From: Pseudarthrobacter sp. IC2-21
GTDB taxonomy: Bacteria; Actinomycetota; Actinomycetes; Actinomycetales; Micrococcaceae
Assembly: GCF_034048115.1 (NCBI RefSeq)
Contig: NZ_CP139145.1
Location: 1,426,001 to 1,490,000, forward strand
Length of the DNA: 64,000 bases
Direction of reading: 5' to 3'
Position 1 is the stretch's first letter. Each line of letters opens with the position of its first letter. The notes under the pieces were generated by a model that searched no databases, was not told the DNA's origin, and worked only from the letters and a program-made list of their open reading frames with translations. Position numbers and translations under genes: made by a program. Below, one piece after another: positions 42,720 through 50,984 of the stretch.

Positions 42720-42749
42720 ACCCTGATCACCGCACACCCTGATCACCGC
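42720..42749. repeat. 14-bp direct repeat after the citE-like gene
   Basis: ACCCTGATCACCGC at 42720-42733 and 42736-42749, two bases apart. The second copy covers the stop of the convergent membrane protein gene. Confidence 0.75.
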
Positions 42750-44206
42750 CGCCCGTGGGAACCACGCAGCGATAACGGTGGAATGGCCTCGTACAACAGC
42801 GTCCGCACCCAGCGTTCACCGGTCTCCCGGAACTCGGCGCGGGTTGCGAAGCGGTACAGGAAACTGTTGACGCGCACCCACCGTGGCGGTTCGCCGTCGA
42901 ACGGGTCCTCACGAAGCAGCAGCAGGGTGCAGCGGTCCGCTTCGAGGAGTTTGCCGAGGAAGGCATAGAACCACTCTTCATGAACGGTGCGCAGTGGCAG
43001 GAACCACATCAGCCAGTCCAGGCGGAGGTGATACGGCGCCCACTGCCGCGGGAGCCGGCGGACGTCGCCGGGCTTGCCTTTGAACCCGTACTCGCGCCAG
43101 TCCGCGGCGTCGTCCGGCTCCGCATCCAGGGTGCCTTCCACCACGATCTCGATGCGGTGCTTCGTCACGGTGCCGAACGCACCGTACGTGTTCACCAGCT
43201 GCCAGCGGTTGAAGGCGGCATTCATCAGCTGACGTTGGGACACCAGGTTCCGCAGGGGCCAGTAACTGAGGACCACCAACAGCAACGTCACGGCCAGGCA
43301 CATCGCCAGCCAGTACGTTGGATTTCCGCGCGATCCGGCCTCCCGGTCCCAGTCCAGCGGCAGGAACGGGAGCACGGCATGGGCCACCGGATCGCTGACG
43401 GCCGCGAAGGCCAGCACAATGGCCATCCAGTTTAGCCACGCAAAATTGCCGCTGGCCACCAGCCACAGCTGCGTAAAGATGACGATGCCGGCGGCGGCGG
43501 ACGCCAGGGGCTGCGGGGCGAAGAGGAAAAACGGCACCACCAGTTGTGCAAAGTGGTTCCCCAGCACCTCCAACCGATGGAAGGGCCTGGGCAGCAGGTG
43601 CGCCTGCCGGCTCAGCGGACCGGGCATCGGCTGGGTCTCGTGGTGATAGTACAGCGCCGTCAGGTCGCGCCATTCCCGGCCGCCGCGGATCTTGATCATT
43701 CCGGCACCGAACTCCAGGCGGAACACCAGCCACACCAGCAGAAGCAGGATGGTCCGGGGCGGCTCTGTCTGGTCCGAGCCAAGGAACGCGACCGTGAAGC
43801 CGGCTTCCAGGAGCAGCATTTCCCAGCCGAAACCATAAAATGTCTGGCCTACGTTGACCACCGACATGTAGAGGAGCCACAGGCTTAGGAACGCGATCAG
43901 CGGGACCCACGGCGGGCCCAGCTGGGGGACACCGGCCACCAGCAGCGCCGAGACGGCAAGTCCTGCCGCGCAAACCCAGCGCAGCAGCCGGTCCGAGTAG
44001 CGCCAGCGGAAGAGGGTGGGCCGGCGCAACCGGCTGAAGCCTTCCAGGAACCGCGGAACCGGAAGCAGCCCGTGTTCGCCCAGCAGCGCCGGGAACTGGT
44101 TCAGGGTGGACAGGAACGCCACAAAATACAGCGCTGCAATGCCCCGCTGCAGCACCAGCCGAGCGAATTCATAGTCCGGCGCATCGAACCAGGAAACCCA
44201 GTCCAC
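42743..44206 (-). CDS. Lipase maturation factor family membrane protein
   Basis: A 487-residue protein with about 9-11 membrane helices and a soluble C-terminal third. It matches the lipase maturation factor (LMF1/LMF2) family: YGFGWEMLLLEAGFTVAFLG, RLEFGAGMIKIRGGREWRDLTALYYHHETQPMPGP in pattern, and the C-terminal WAPYHLRLDWLMWFLPL with FYAFLGKLLEAD. The animal proteins mature lipases in the ER; the bacterial role is unknown. GTG 44206 starts DWVSWFDAPDYEFARLVLQRG, the conserved N-terminus. Monocistronic, convergent with the leucine operon. Confidence 0.85.
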   Translation of the reverse strand: MDWVSWFDAPDYEFARLVLQRGIAALYFVAFLSTLNQFPALLGEHGLLPVPRFLEGFSRLRRPTLFRWRYSDRLLRWVCAAGLAVSALLVAGVPQLGPPWVPLIAFLSLWLLYMSVVNVGQTFYGFGWEMLLLEAGFTVAFLGSDQTEPPRTILLLLVWLVFRLEFGAGMIKIRGGREWRDLTALYYHHETQPMPGPLSRQAHLLPRPFHRLEVLGNHFAQLVVPFFLFAPQPLASAAAGIVIFTQLWLVASGNFAWLNWMAIVLAFAAVSDPVAHAVLPFLPLDWDREAGSRGNPTYWLAMCLAVTLLLVVLSYWPLRNLVSQRQLMNAAFNRWQLVNTYGAFGTVTKHRIEIVVEGTLDAEPDDAADWREYGFKGKPGDVRRLPRQWAPYHLRLDWLMWFLPLRTVHEEWFYAFLGKLLEADRCTLLLLREDPFDGEPPRWVRVNSFLYRFATRAEFRETGERWVRTLLYEAIPPLSLRGSHGRR

Positions 44207-44292
44207 GCGATCAACGTTACGCCTGGCCCGCGTCCGCTCCTAGATCCGGACGGCAGCTCCGGACGGGGCCGGGCGTGCGGGATACTTAAGCC

Positions 44293-45477
44293 ATGCAGCC
44301 TCGCAGAATCGTCCTCCTCGGATCCACCGGTTCCATCGGCACCCAGGCGATTGACGTCGTCGACGGCGCCCCGCACCTTTTCGAGGTCGTGGCGCTCAGC
44401 GCGGGCGGCGGGAACCTGGAGCTCCTGGCCCGCCAGGCGGTGCACACGGGGGCCGCCGCCGTCGGCATCGCCTCCGGAGACGCCCGGCAGCTGCAGGACC
44501 TGATCGCGGCCGCTGCCCGCATGGCGGGCCGCCAGGACTACCGGCCCGAAATCATCGCAGGCCCGGATGCCTCGGCGCGCATCGCGGCGGTGGAGGCTGA
44601 CGTGGTGCTGAACGGCATCACCGGCTCCATCGGACTCGCCCCCACCCTCGCTGCGCTGAAATCCGGTGCAACGCTGGCGCTGGCCAACAAGGAGTCGTTG
44701 ATCGTGGGCGGCGCACTGGTCAAGGCCGCGGCCCGCGAAGGCCAGATCGTCCCGGTGGACTCCGAACATTCAGCCATCGCCCAGTGCCTGCGCTCGGGCA
44801 CAGCGGCCGAGGTGGAGAAGCTCATCCTCACGGCGTCCGGCGGCCCGTTCCGCGGACGCACACGGGAGCAGCTGCATGAGGTGACCCCGCAGGAGGCGCT
44901 GGCCCACCCCACCTGGGACATGGGCCTGATGGTCACCACAAATTCGGCCACCCTGGTCAATAAGGGCCTGGAACTCATTGAAGCCCACCTGCTGTTCGAC
45001 GTGCCGCTGGACCGGATCGAGGTGGTAGTCCATCCGCAGTCCGTGGTCCACTCCATGGTCCAGTTCATTGACGGGTCCGTCATCGCCCAGGCCTCACCGC
45101 CGGACATGCGCCTGCCCATCGCCCTGGGACTCGGCTGGCCGGACCGGGTAGCGAAAGCGGCCGCCGCGTGTGACTGGACCCGGGCCACCAGCTGGACCTT
45201 TGAGCCCCTGGACACGGCCGCCTTTCCCGCTGTGGACCTGGCCAAGGACGCAGCCAAACAGGGGAGCACCTACCCGGCCGTCTTCAACGCGGCCAACGAA
45301 GAAGCCGTCCTGGCCTTTCACGCCGGGCGGATCCGCTTCACCGATATCGTGGACACCATCGACGCTGTCCTCAGCGAACACCCAGGATCCTCGGAGCTGA
45401 CCCTTGACTCAGTGCTGGATGCTGAGAACTGGGCACGAACACGCGCCCACGAACGTTTGGCAGTAAGCAGTCTCTAG
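44293..45477 (+). CDS. dxr: 1-deoxy-D-xylulose-5-phosphate reductoisomerase
   Basis: A 394-residue Dxr, which makes MEP from DXP in isoprenoid synthesis. NADPH motif [12 protein letters not shown] at residues 8-19; metal and substrate residues lie in [23 protein letters not shown] and ASGGPFRG; the flexible lid is in [26 protein letters not shown]-terminal [10 protein letters not shown] is also conserved. A GATACTTA stretch lies just before ATG, so the mRNA may be leaderless. It is in the actinobacterial order dxr-rip-ispG, interrupted here by two small units before ispG. Confidence 0.97.
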   Translation: MQPRRIVLLGSTGSIGTQAIDVVDGAPHLFEVVALSAGGGNLELLARQAVHTGAAAVGIASGDARQLQDLIAAAARMAGRQDYRPEIIAGPDASARIAAVEADVVLNGITGSIGLAPTLAALKSGATLALANKESLIVGGALVKAAAREGQIVPVDSEHSAIAQCLRSGTAAEVEKLILTASGGPFRGRTREQLHEVTPQEALAHPTWDMGLMVTTNSATLVNKGLELIEAHLLFDVPLDRIEVVVHPQSVVHSMVQFIDGSVIAQASPPDMRLPIALGLGWPDRVAKAAAACDWTRATSWTFEPLDTAAFPAVDLAKDAAKQGSTYPAVFNAANEEAVLAFHAGRIRFTDIVDTIDAVLSEHPGSSELTLDSVLDAENWARTRAHERLAVSSL

Positions 45478-45495
45478 GAAGCAGCAGATCCACGC

Positions 45496-46827
45496 ATGAG
45501 CCCCATCCTCCTCTTTATTCTCGGCGTCGTCTTTGTGGCGATTGGCATTGCCGTGTCCATCGCGCTGCACGAAGTGGGGCACCTGGTGCCCGCCAAGCTG
45601 TTCAAAGTACGCGTCACCAAATACATGATCGGCTTCGGCCCCACGCTGTGGTCCAAACGGAAAGGCGAAACCGAATACGGGGTCAAGGCCATCCCGCTGG
45701 GCGGCTACGTCTCCATGATCGGCATGTACCCGCCCAACAAAGAGGACGGGACGGTGCGGCCCTCCAGCACCGGCATGTTCCAGACCCTCGCCACCGAAGC
45801 CCGCTCCATGGCCCATGAAGAAGTCGGCCCGGAGGACGGGAACCGCGTGTTTTACCGCCTGCCCGTCTGGAAAAAAATCATCGTGATGCTCGGCGGTCCG
45901 GCCATGAACCTGCTGATCGGCGTGGTGCTGACGGCGGTGCTGCTCATGGGCTTCGGCATGGCCACGGCCACCACCACCATCTCTGACGTATCCAAGTGCC
46001 AGGTTGCGGCCGGCCAGACCGTGGATCCCAATTCCGCGGACTGCCAGCTGACTCCCGCCGCCGCAGCCGGGCTCCTGCCCAATGACGTGGTCACCTCCTT
46101 CGACGGGAAAGCGGTCACCAGCTGGGACCAGCTGACCGAATGGATCCGGGCATCCGCCGGCCGGGAAGTCAGCATCACCGTGGAGCGCAACGGCGCCCCG
46201 GTCACCACCACTGTCACCCCGGTGCTGTCCGCCCGTCCCGTCGTCGGCGTTGACGGCCGGCAGGCCAAGGACGACACCGGCAAGCTGCTGTACCAGGACG
46301 TCGGCTTCCTCGGCATCGGTGCGCAAACCGCGTTGGTTCCCCAGCCGGCGTCGTCCGTCCTGCCCATGGCGGGGGAGAACATCCGGCAGGTTGCCGGGGT
46401 CATCCTCAACCTGCCCGCCCGGGTGGTGGGCGTAGCCAAGGCCGCTTTCAGTGAGGAACCGCGCGATCCCAACGGTCCCATCAGCGTTGTGGGCGTGGGC
46501 CGCGTGGCCGGTGAAGTGGCAGCCATGGAAGAGGTTCCCCTCCAGTCCCGGATTGCCACCCTGGTAGGGCTGCTGGCCGGTCTGAATTTCGCGCTCGCGG
46601 TCTTCAACCTGGTCCCGCTGCTGCCGCTTGACGGCGGCCACGTTGCGGGCGCGCTGTATGAAGGGGCCCGCCGCCGGGTGGCCAAACTGTTCGGCAAACC
46701 GGACCCGGGAGCTTTCGACATCGCCAAGCTGCTCCCCGTCACGTATGTGGTGGCCGCCCTGCTGATGGGCATGAGCGTGCTGCTGATCTACGCAGACATT
46801 GTGAAGCCGGTCAATCTCTTCGGTTGA
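45496..46827 (+). CDS. rip: Site-2 intramembrane metalloprotease (M50, RseP/Rip-like)
   Basis: A 443-residue S2P protease. Zinc motif HEVGH at 25-29 in the first helix, the second catalytic motif FNLVPLLPLDGGH at about 370-382, and a PDZ-like domain between (LLPNDVVTSFDGKAVTSWDQL). In mycobacteria Rip1 cleaves anti-sigma factors and controls envelope responses. It starts 18 bases after dxr and is probably transcribed with it. Confidence 0.93.
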   Translation: MSPILLFILGVVFVAIGIAVSIALHEVGHLVPAKLFKVRVTKYMIGFGPTLWSKRKGETEYGVKAIPLGGYVSMIGMYPPNKEDGTVRPSSTGMFQTLATEARSMAHEEVGPEDGNRVFYRLPVWKKIIVMLGGPAMNLLIGVVLTAVLLMGFGMATATTTISDVSKCQVAAGQTVDPNSADCQLTPAAAAGLLPNDVVTSFDGKAVTSWDQLTEWIRASAGREVSITVERNGAPVTTTVTPVLSARPVVGVDGRQAKDDTGKLLYQDVGFLGIGAQTALVPQPASSVLPMAGENIRQVAGVILNLPARVVGVAKAAFSEEPRDPNGPISVVGVGRVAGEVAAMEEVPLQSRIATLVGLLAGLNFALAVFNLVPLLPLDGGHVAGALYEGARRRVAKLFGKPDPGAFDIAKLLPVTYVVAALLMGMSVLLIYADIVKPVNLFG

Positions 46828-46859
46828 GTTTGCCCGCGCCTGCGGCCGCTTGGTCACGG

Positions 46860-46943
46860 CGGAGGTGATTCGGAAATATCAGCTCATTCTGACTGATAGG
46901 GAATAATCAGCCATTGATGATTGATTATTTGTCGTCACCTCCG
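46860..46943. promoter_or_regulatory. Nested inverted repeats before the SatD-like gene
   Basis: Outer arms CGGAGGTGA (46860-46868) and TCACCTCCG (46935-46943) match perfectly; inside are AATAATCA (46902-46909) and TGATTATT (46922-46929). The region is markedly AT-rich for this genome and ends 13 bases before the start codon. Confidence 0.75.
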
Positions 46944-46955
46944 TACGGTTGAAGC

Positions 46956-47642
46956 ATGTACGTACTGACCATCGACCAGCGCAGCAGCAGCACGGACGTG
47001 GACCGGGTCCCTGACCTGATCGCCGCCCTGCGCAGCCTCACGCCGGTTCCGTTTGAAAGGTCGGTGGGCGACGAACTCCAAGGTGTCGTCGAAGCGGCTG
47101 CCGATGTTGTGGACATCGCCCTCCATGCTCTCCGCGACGGGCACTGGTACGTCGGAATCGGGATCGGCGAGGTCCGGCTCGCTCCCGGGGCAAGTCCGAG
47201 GGAGGGAAGCGGAAGCGCCTTTGTCGCAGCCCGACACGCGGTGGACAACGCCAAGGGCGCAGCGGCCCAGGTCCCGTTGTCAGTGGTGCCCGGCAGTATT
47301 GGACGTGGCCGGCCCCTCCCGGCCGATGCCGGGGAAGGAATTATGAGCAGCGCAAACGCCGAAGCGGTGCTCCGCCTGATAGGACGCGTCGTGCAGCAGC
47401 GAACGCCGGCGCAGTGGCGGGTGGTGGATCGGCTGCGGGCCCTCGGCGGCGGCGATATCCGTCATGGCAGCCAGAAGCAGGTGGCCCGGGAGCTGGGGAT
47501 TTCCGAGCAATCCGTGAGCCGTGCCCTGCTCAGGTCCGGCTGGCAGGAAGAATGGGCTGCGCGGCCGGCGGCAGCCATGCTCCTCGAATACGCCCACAAC
47601 TACGTACTGGCGCTTTCCCGCCCCGCCAAAGGAGAACGGTGA
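46956..47642 (+). CDS. SatD-like DNA-binding protein
   Basis: A 228-residue protein. The N-terminal 130 residues (MYVLTIDQRSSS, FERSVGDELQGVV, VGIGIGEVRLAPG) form an alpha/beta domain like the SatD family. The C-terminal part has an HTH: QVARELGISEQSVSRAL (about 178-194). It overlaps the next gene (GTGA), which encodes a membrane protein, and is headed by nested inverted repeats likely to be its own operator. The pair lies between rip and ispG, which are otherwise usually adjacent. Role unknown; autoregulated sensor of a membrane state is one possibility. Confidence 0.72.
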   Translation: MYVLTIDQRSSSTDVDRVPDLIAALRSLTPVPFERSVGDELQGVVEAAADVVDIALHALRDGHWYVGIGIGEVRLAPGASPREGSGSAFVAARHAVDNAKGAAAQVPLSVVPGSIGRGRPLPADAGEGIMSSANAEAVLRLIGRVVQQRTPAQWRVVDRLRALGGGDIRHGSQKQVARELGISEQSVSRALLRSGWQEEWAARPAAAMLLEYAHNYVLALSRPAKGER

Positions 47643-48229
47643 ACGCACTCTGGATCGCAGTGGCACTAGTGGTGGCCGGATTTGTCGGCTGGCCGGTGAC
47701 CTGGCTGGTGTTCCGGCTGGCCAGGACCATCGATGACAAGGCCGACGCAGCCGGCAGGGAACAGGCAGCCGACGATGCTTCCGGCCAGGATCCGTCGGCG
47801 GACGTCACGGTGGACGCCCCGCTGCCGGCTGACCCGCCAACGCTGACCTCAGCAGGCCCCGTACAGGGCCAGGAGGAACGCGGGCAAAGTGTGGACGGCG
47901 AGCTGACAGCTGCTGGCGGCAGGCCGCCGTCGGACGTTCCCCGTCCCGAAGGCGCGGGGCAGGTGACCCCCGGCCGGCCCGCTTCCGGCCAGCGCATCCT
48001 GCGCGGCGGGGCGATCATCGGCGTCCTGGAACGCCTGGGCGTTGCTGTGGCCATCCTCACAGGGCAGCCGGTGGCCATCGCCTACATCGTGGCCATCAAA
48101 GGCCTGGGCAGGTTTGCCGAGCTGAAGGAAACACCCGTGGCCGCAGAACGGTTCATCATTGGAACGCTCACCTCCATGCTGTGGGCAGCCGGCACGGCGG
48201 CCATCGTCAAGGTCTACTTCCTGAACTAA
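47639..48229 (+). CDS. Membrane protein paired with SatD-like regulator
   Basis: A 196-residue protein. One N-terminal helix (about 3-22) is followed by a 95-residue acidic and Pro-rich low-complexity stretch, then two or three helices (about 122-195) containing ERLGVAVAILTGQPVAIAYIVAIKGLGRFAEL. The final part, with its RFIIGTLTSMLWA ending, resembles a small family found with SatD genes. GTG 47639 overlaps the preceding stop, so the two are made together. No catalytic motif. Confidence 0.7.
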   Translation: MNALWIAVALVVAGFVGWPVTWLVFRLARTIDDKADAAGREQAADDASGQDPSADVTVDAPLPADPPTLTSAGPVQGQEERGQSVDGELTAAGGRPPSDVPRPEGAGQVTPGRPASGQRILRGGAIIGVLERLGVAVAILTGQPVAIAYIVAIKGLGRFAELKETPVAAERFIIGTLTSMLWAAGTAAIVKVYFLN

Positions 48230-48261
48230 TGCCCGGATCGGTGGCGGTGCGCCGCGGGGGA

Positions 48262-48267
48262 TAGGCT
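48262..48267 (+). promoter_or_regulatory. -10 element of yciI-like gene
   Basis: TAGGCT six bases before ATG 48274 with no ribosome site between them, suggesting a leaderless mRNA. Confidence 0.45.
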
Positions 48268-48273
48268 GTCCTT

Positions 48274-48567
48274 ATGACTGTTTTTGCCGTTGAGTATGTG
48301 TACGCCGCCGATTCCACCGCGGCCCGTGATGAACACCGTCCTGCGCACCGCGCCTGGCTGGCAGGCCTGGCGGACGACGGCCAGTTGCTGACCAGCGGAC
48401 CCTACGGTGACGGGGCGGGCGCCCTGCTGATCTTCAAGGTCGAGGACGAAACCAGGCTCAACGACCTGCTGAAGCGGGACCCTTTCGCCGAAGCCGGGAC
48501 CATCGCCGGTATCCGCACTACCGAATGGACGCCGGTCATCGGCATCCTCGCCCAGCACGCGTCCTGA
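48274..48567 (+). CDS. YciI-family protein
   Basis: A 97-residue YciI-like dimeric alpha-beta barrel. Conserved His of the family is in [14 protein letters not shown] (about 22-35), with the active-site-like [13 protein letters not shown] and [12 protein letters not shown] segments. Function of the family is unsettled (a dehalogenase- or muconolactone-isomerase-like fold). It has its own -10 just before the ATG. Confidence 0.85.
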   Translation: MTVFAVEYVYAADSTAARDEHRPAHRAWLAGLADDGQLLTSGPYGDGAGALLIFKVEDETRLNDLLKRDPFAEAGTIAGIRTTEWTPVIGILAQHAS

Positions 48568-48613
48568 TTCGCGGACCACTCTTCCTTCCGAAACACCTAC
48601 CCAAGGAGTCCAT

Positions 48614-49780
48614 GTGACCTCGGTCAGCCTGGGAATGCCGTCAGCACCGCCGCCCGTCCTCGCCCCCCGCCGTAAGACGCGCCAGATCAAAGTGGGCTCG
48701 GTCGGCGTCGGCTCGGACTCGCCCATCAGCGTGCAGTCCATGACCACCACCCCCACCACCGACATCAACGCCACGCTGCAGCAGATAGCGGAACTCACCG
48801 CCTCGGGCTGCGACATTGTGCGCGTCGCCTGCCCGTCGGCCGATGATGCGGAGGCCTTGCCCATCATTGCGCGCAAGTCCCAGATCCCCGTCATCGCGGA
48901 CATCCATTTCCAGCCCAAGTACGTGTTCGCCGCGATCGAGGCCGGCTGCGCGGCGGTGCGCGTGAACCCGGGCAACATCCGCAAATTCGATGACCAGGTC
49001 AAGGAAATCGCCCGCGCGGCCAAGGACCACGGCACGTCCATCCGCATCGGGATCAACGCCGGTTCGCTGGAGCCGGGCATCCTCAAGAAATACGGCAAGG
49101 CTACGCCCGAGGCGCTCGTTGAGTCGGCAGTCTGGGAAGCGTCGCTGTTCGAAGAGCACGGCTTCCACGACTTCAAGATCTCCGTCAAGCACAACGACCC
49201 CGTGGTGATGGTTGCTGCGTACGAAATGCTCGCGGAGAAGGGCGACTGGCCGCTGCACCTGGGCGTCACGGAGGCCGGCCCGGCCTTCCAGGGCACCATC
49301 AAATCCGCCACCGCCTTCGGTGCCCTGCTGTCCCGTGGCATCGGCGACACCATCCGGGTTTCGCTCTCCGCCCCGCCGGTGGAGGAGATCAAGGTGGGCA
49401 ACCAGATCCTCCAGTCCCTGAACCTGCGTCCGCGGAAGCTCGAGATTGTCTCCTGCCCGTCCTGCGGCCGCGCCCAGGTGGACGTCTACACCCTGGCCGA
49501 GCAGGTCACCGCCGGCCTGGAGGGCATGGAGATTCCGCTGCGCGTGGCCGTGATGGGCTGTGTGGTGAACGGGCCCGGGGAAGCCCGTGAAGCAGACCTG
49601 GGCGTGGCGTCCGGTAATGGCAAAGGACAGATCTTTGTGAAGGGCGAAGTCATTAAGACTGTGCCTGAGAGCCAGATTGTTGAGACACTGATCGAAGAAG
49701 CCATGCGCATAGCCGAGGAGATGGGGGAGGCCGATGGCGAAGATGCTGTCAAGGGTAGCCCCGTGGTTAGCGTCTCATAA
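48614..49780 (+). CDS. ispG: 4-hydroxy-3-methylbut-2-enyl-diphosphate synthase
   Basis: A 388-residue IspG (GcpE), the 4Fe-4S enzyme converting MEcPP to HMBPP in the MEP pathway. N-terminal TIM barrel with [19 protein letters not shown] and [18 protein letters not shown], and C-terminal cluster domain with SCPSCGR (about 279) and [11 protein letters not shown] (about 312). AAGGAG before GTG 48614 sets the start. The C-terminal 15 codons overlap the following GNAT gene. Works with dxr in the same pathway. Confidence 0.97.
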   Translation: MTSVSLGMPSAPPPVLAPRRKTRQIKVGSVGVGSDSPISVQSMTTTPTTDINATLQQIAELTASGCDIVRVACPSADDAEALPIIARKSQIPVIADIHFQPKYVFAAIEAGCAAVRVNPGNIRKFDDQVKEIARAAKDHGTSIRIGINAGSLEPGILKKYGKATPEALVESAVWEASLFEEHGFHDFKISVKHNDPVVMVAAYEMLAEKGDWPLHLGVTEAGPAFQGTIKSATAFGALLSRGIGDTIRVSLSAPPVEEIKVGNQILQSLNLRPRKLEIVSCPSCGRAQVDVYTLAEQVTAGLEGMEIPLRVAVMGCVVNGPGEAREADLGVASGNGKGQIFVKGEVIKTVPESQIVETLIEEAMRIAEEMGEADGEDAVKGSPVVSVS

Positions 49781-50633
49781 GGAGGGCGCCGCGCCGGAGG
49801 GGCTGGTTGTCCGTTCCCTCTCCGGTGCGGATACCCCCGCCCTGCGGCGCCTTGCCGAGCAGGATCCCGTAGCGAACGTGTTTATGCTGGCCCACCTGAA
49901 GGCGGTCGGTTCCGCGGCACCGACCACCGGCGGCGCCACAGTGTTCGGCGTGTTCGACGACGGCGTCCTGCTGGGCGCGTGCTGGGCCGGGGCCAACCTT
50001 GTCCCGGTGGAGCTGGACCCGGAGTTCGCCGGGGTGGTGGCCGAAGCGGCCAGCGCGTCGGGCCGCCGCTTCGCGTCGGCCTTTGGCCCCGCCGACGCGG
50101 TCCTGGCCCTCCACACCGAGCTGGCTGCGCTGGGGCATGCAGCCCACGAAGTGCGGGATGAACAGCCGCTGATGACGATTTGCGGGCCTCCCGAAGTCAC
50201 GCCCAACTCCCATTTGGAGCTGGGGCGCCTGGCCGACTTCGAGCGTATCCTGCCGGCCTGTGCGGCCATGTTCGAGGAAGAGGTGGGCTACTCACCGTTC
50301 CTGGGCGGCAAGGAATTCTACAGCCGCCGCGTGGAGGGCCTCATCCGGCAGGGCCATTCGTTGGCGCACGTCAACGACTCCGGCGAGGTGGTCTTCAAAG
50401 CGGAACTCGGAGCCGTCACCGCCGAAGTCACCCAGATCCAGGGTGTGTGGATGAACCCTGAGTACCGCGGCCAGGGTCTGAGTGCCGGCTACATGGCGGC
50501 CGTGGTGGAAAAGGCGCGGGCACTGGCCCCGGTGACCAGCCTGTACGTCAACGGTTTTAATCTCCGGGCCCGGTCCACGTACGAGCGGGTGGGCTTCAGC
50601 CAGGTCGGAACGTTCGCCACGGTTCTGTTCTAG
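49734..50633 (+). CDS. GNAT acetyltransferase with DUF4081-like N-terminus
   Basis: A 299-residue protein. The N-terminal 160 residues resemble DUF4081 ([31 protein letters not shown]). The C-terminal half is a GNAT domain with the acetyl-CoA motif [17 protein letters not shown] (R/Q-x2-G-x-G/A type), [18 protein letters not shown] and a closing beta strand. The gene sits after ispG in most actinobacteria; target unknown. ATG 49734 gives a 47-base overlap with ispG; a later start would remove part of the conserved N-terminus (LSRVAPWL). Confidence 0.85.
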   Translation: MAKMLSRVAPWLASHKEGAAPEGLVVRSLSGADTPALRRLAEQDPVANVFMLAHLKAVGSAAPTTGGATVFGVFDDGVLLGACWAGANLVPVELDPEFAGVVAEAASASGRRFASAFGPADAVLALHTELAALGHAAHEVRDEQPLMTICGPPEVTPNSHLELGRLADFERILPACAAMFEEEVGYSPFLGGKEFYSRRVEGLIRQGHSLAHVNDSGEVVFKAELGAVTAEVTQIQGVWMNPEYRGQGLSAGYMAAVVEKARALAPVTSLYVNGFNLRARSTYERVGFSQVGTFATVLF

Positions 50634-50984
50634 GGGCCGGCAGCCCCGCCGAAGTGGCGCTCATCACCTTCAAATGGAGAAACCCCTTGTCAACGGGGCC
50701 GCCATCCCATAGGTTCGATCTAGCTGCGCTGGAGTGGGTGGGCGGTCTCACCAGTCCTCACCAGTATCTAAGCGTCAACGGCCGTAGAGCCACGCCCGGA
50801 TGCAATGACCAGCCGTTTACGGCCAGGGGCTTTGCGTTACCAGGCGTGGCTCTATTGCGTCCGCCCGCCAGCGGCCTGCGCCTCCTCCGCCAAGCGGGTG
50901 GTGGTTTGCCGGTAGATTAGTACCCAGACTAATTGCCCGGCTGTCCTTCCCGGCAGCCATTCCCCCAGAAACGGATACCCGCCC
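50634..50984. other. 351-bp structured gap upstream of proS
   Basis: No convincing gene. It holds a perfect 12-bp inverted repeat, 50785-50796 (TAGAGCCACGCC) with 50843-50854, whose loop contains an inner hairpin GCCGT-TT-ACGGC. A perfect palindrome ATTAGT-ACCCAG-ACTAAT lies at 50916-50933, and a small hairpin CCCCTTG-TCA-ACGGGG-like near 50690 may end the GNAT mRNA. A T-box signature was looked for and not found. Confidence 0.6.

Noticed and set aside
45409..46857. 482-residue minus-strand frame opposite the site-2 protease
   Set aside because: His/Gln/Gly-rich composition typical of reversed GC-rich coding sequence.
50654..50920. 88-residue plus-strand frame before proS
   Set aside because: Low similarity to any protein style, covers the inverted repeats, lacks a ribosome site; better explained as leader DNA.
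50634..50984. T-box riboswitch for proS
   Set aside because: The conserved antiterminator sequence and a following terminator were not found.
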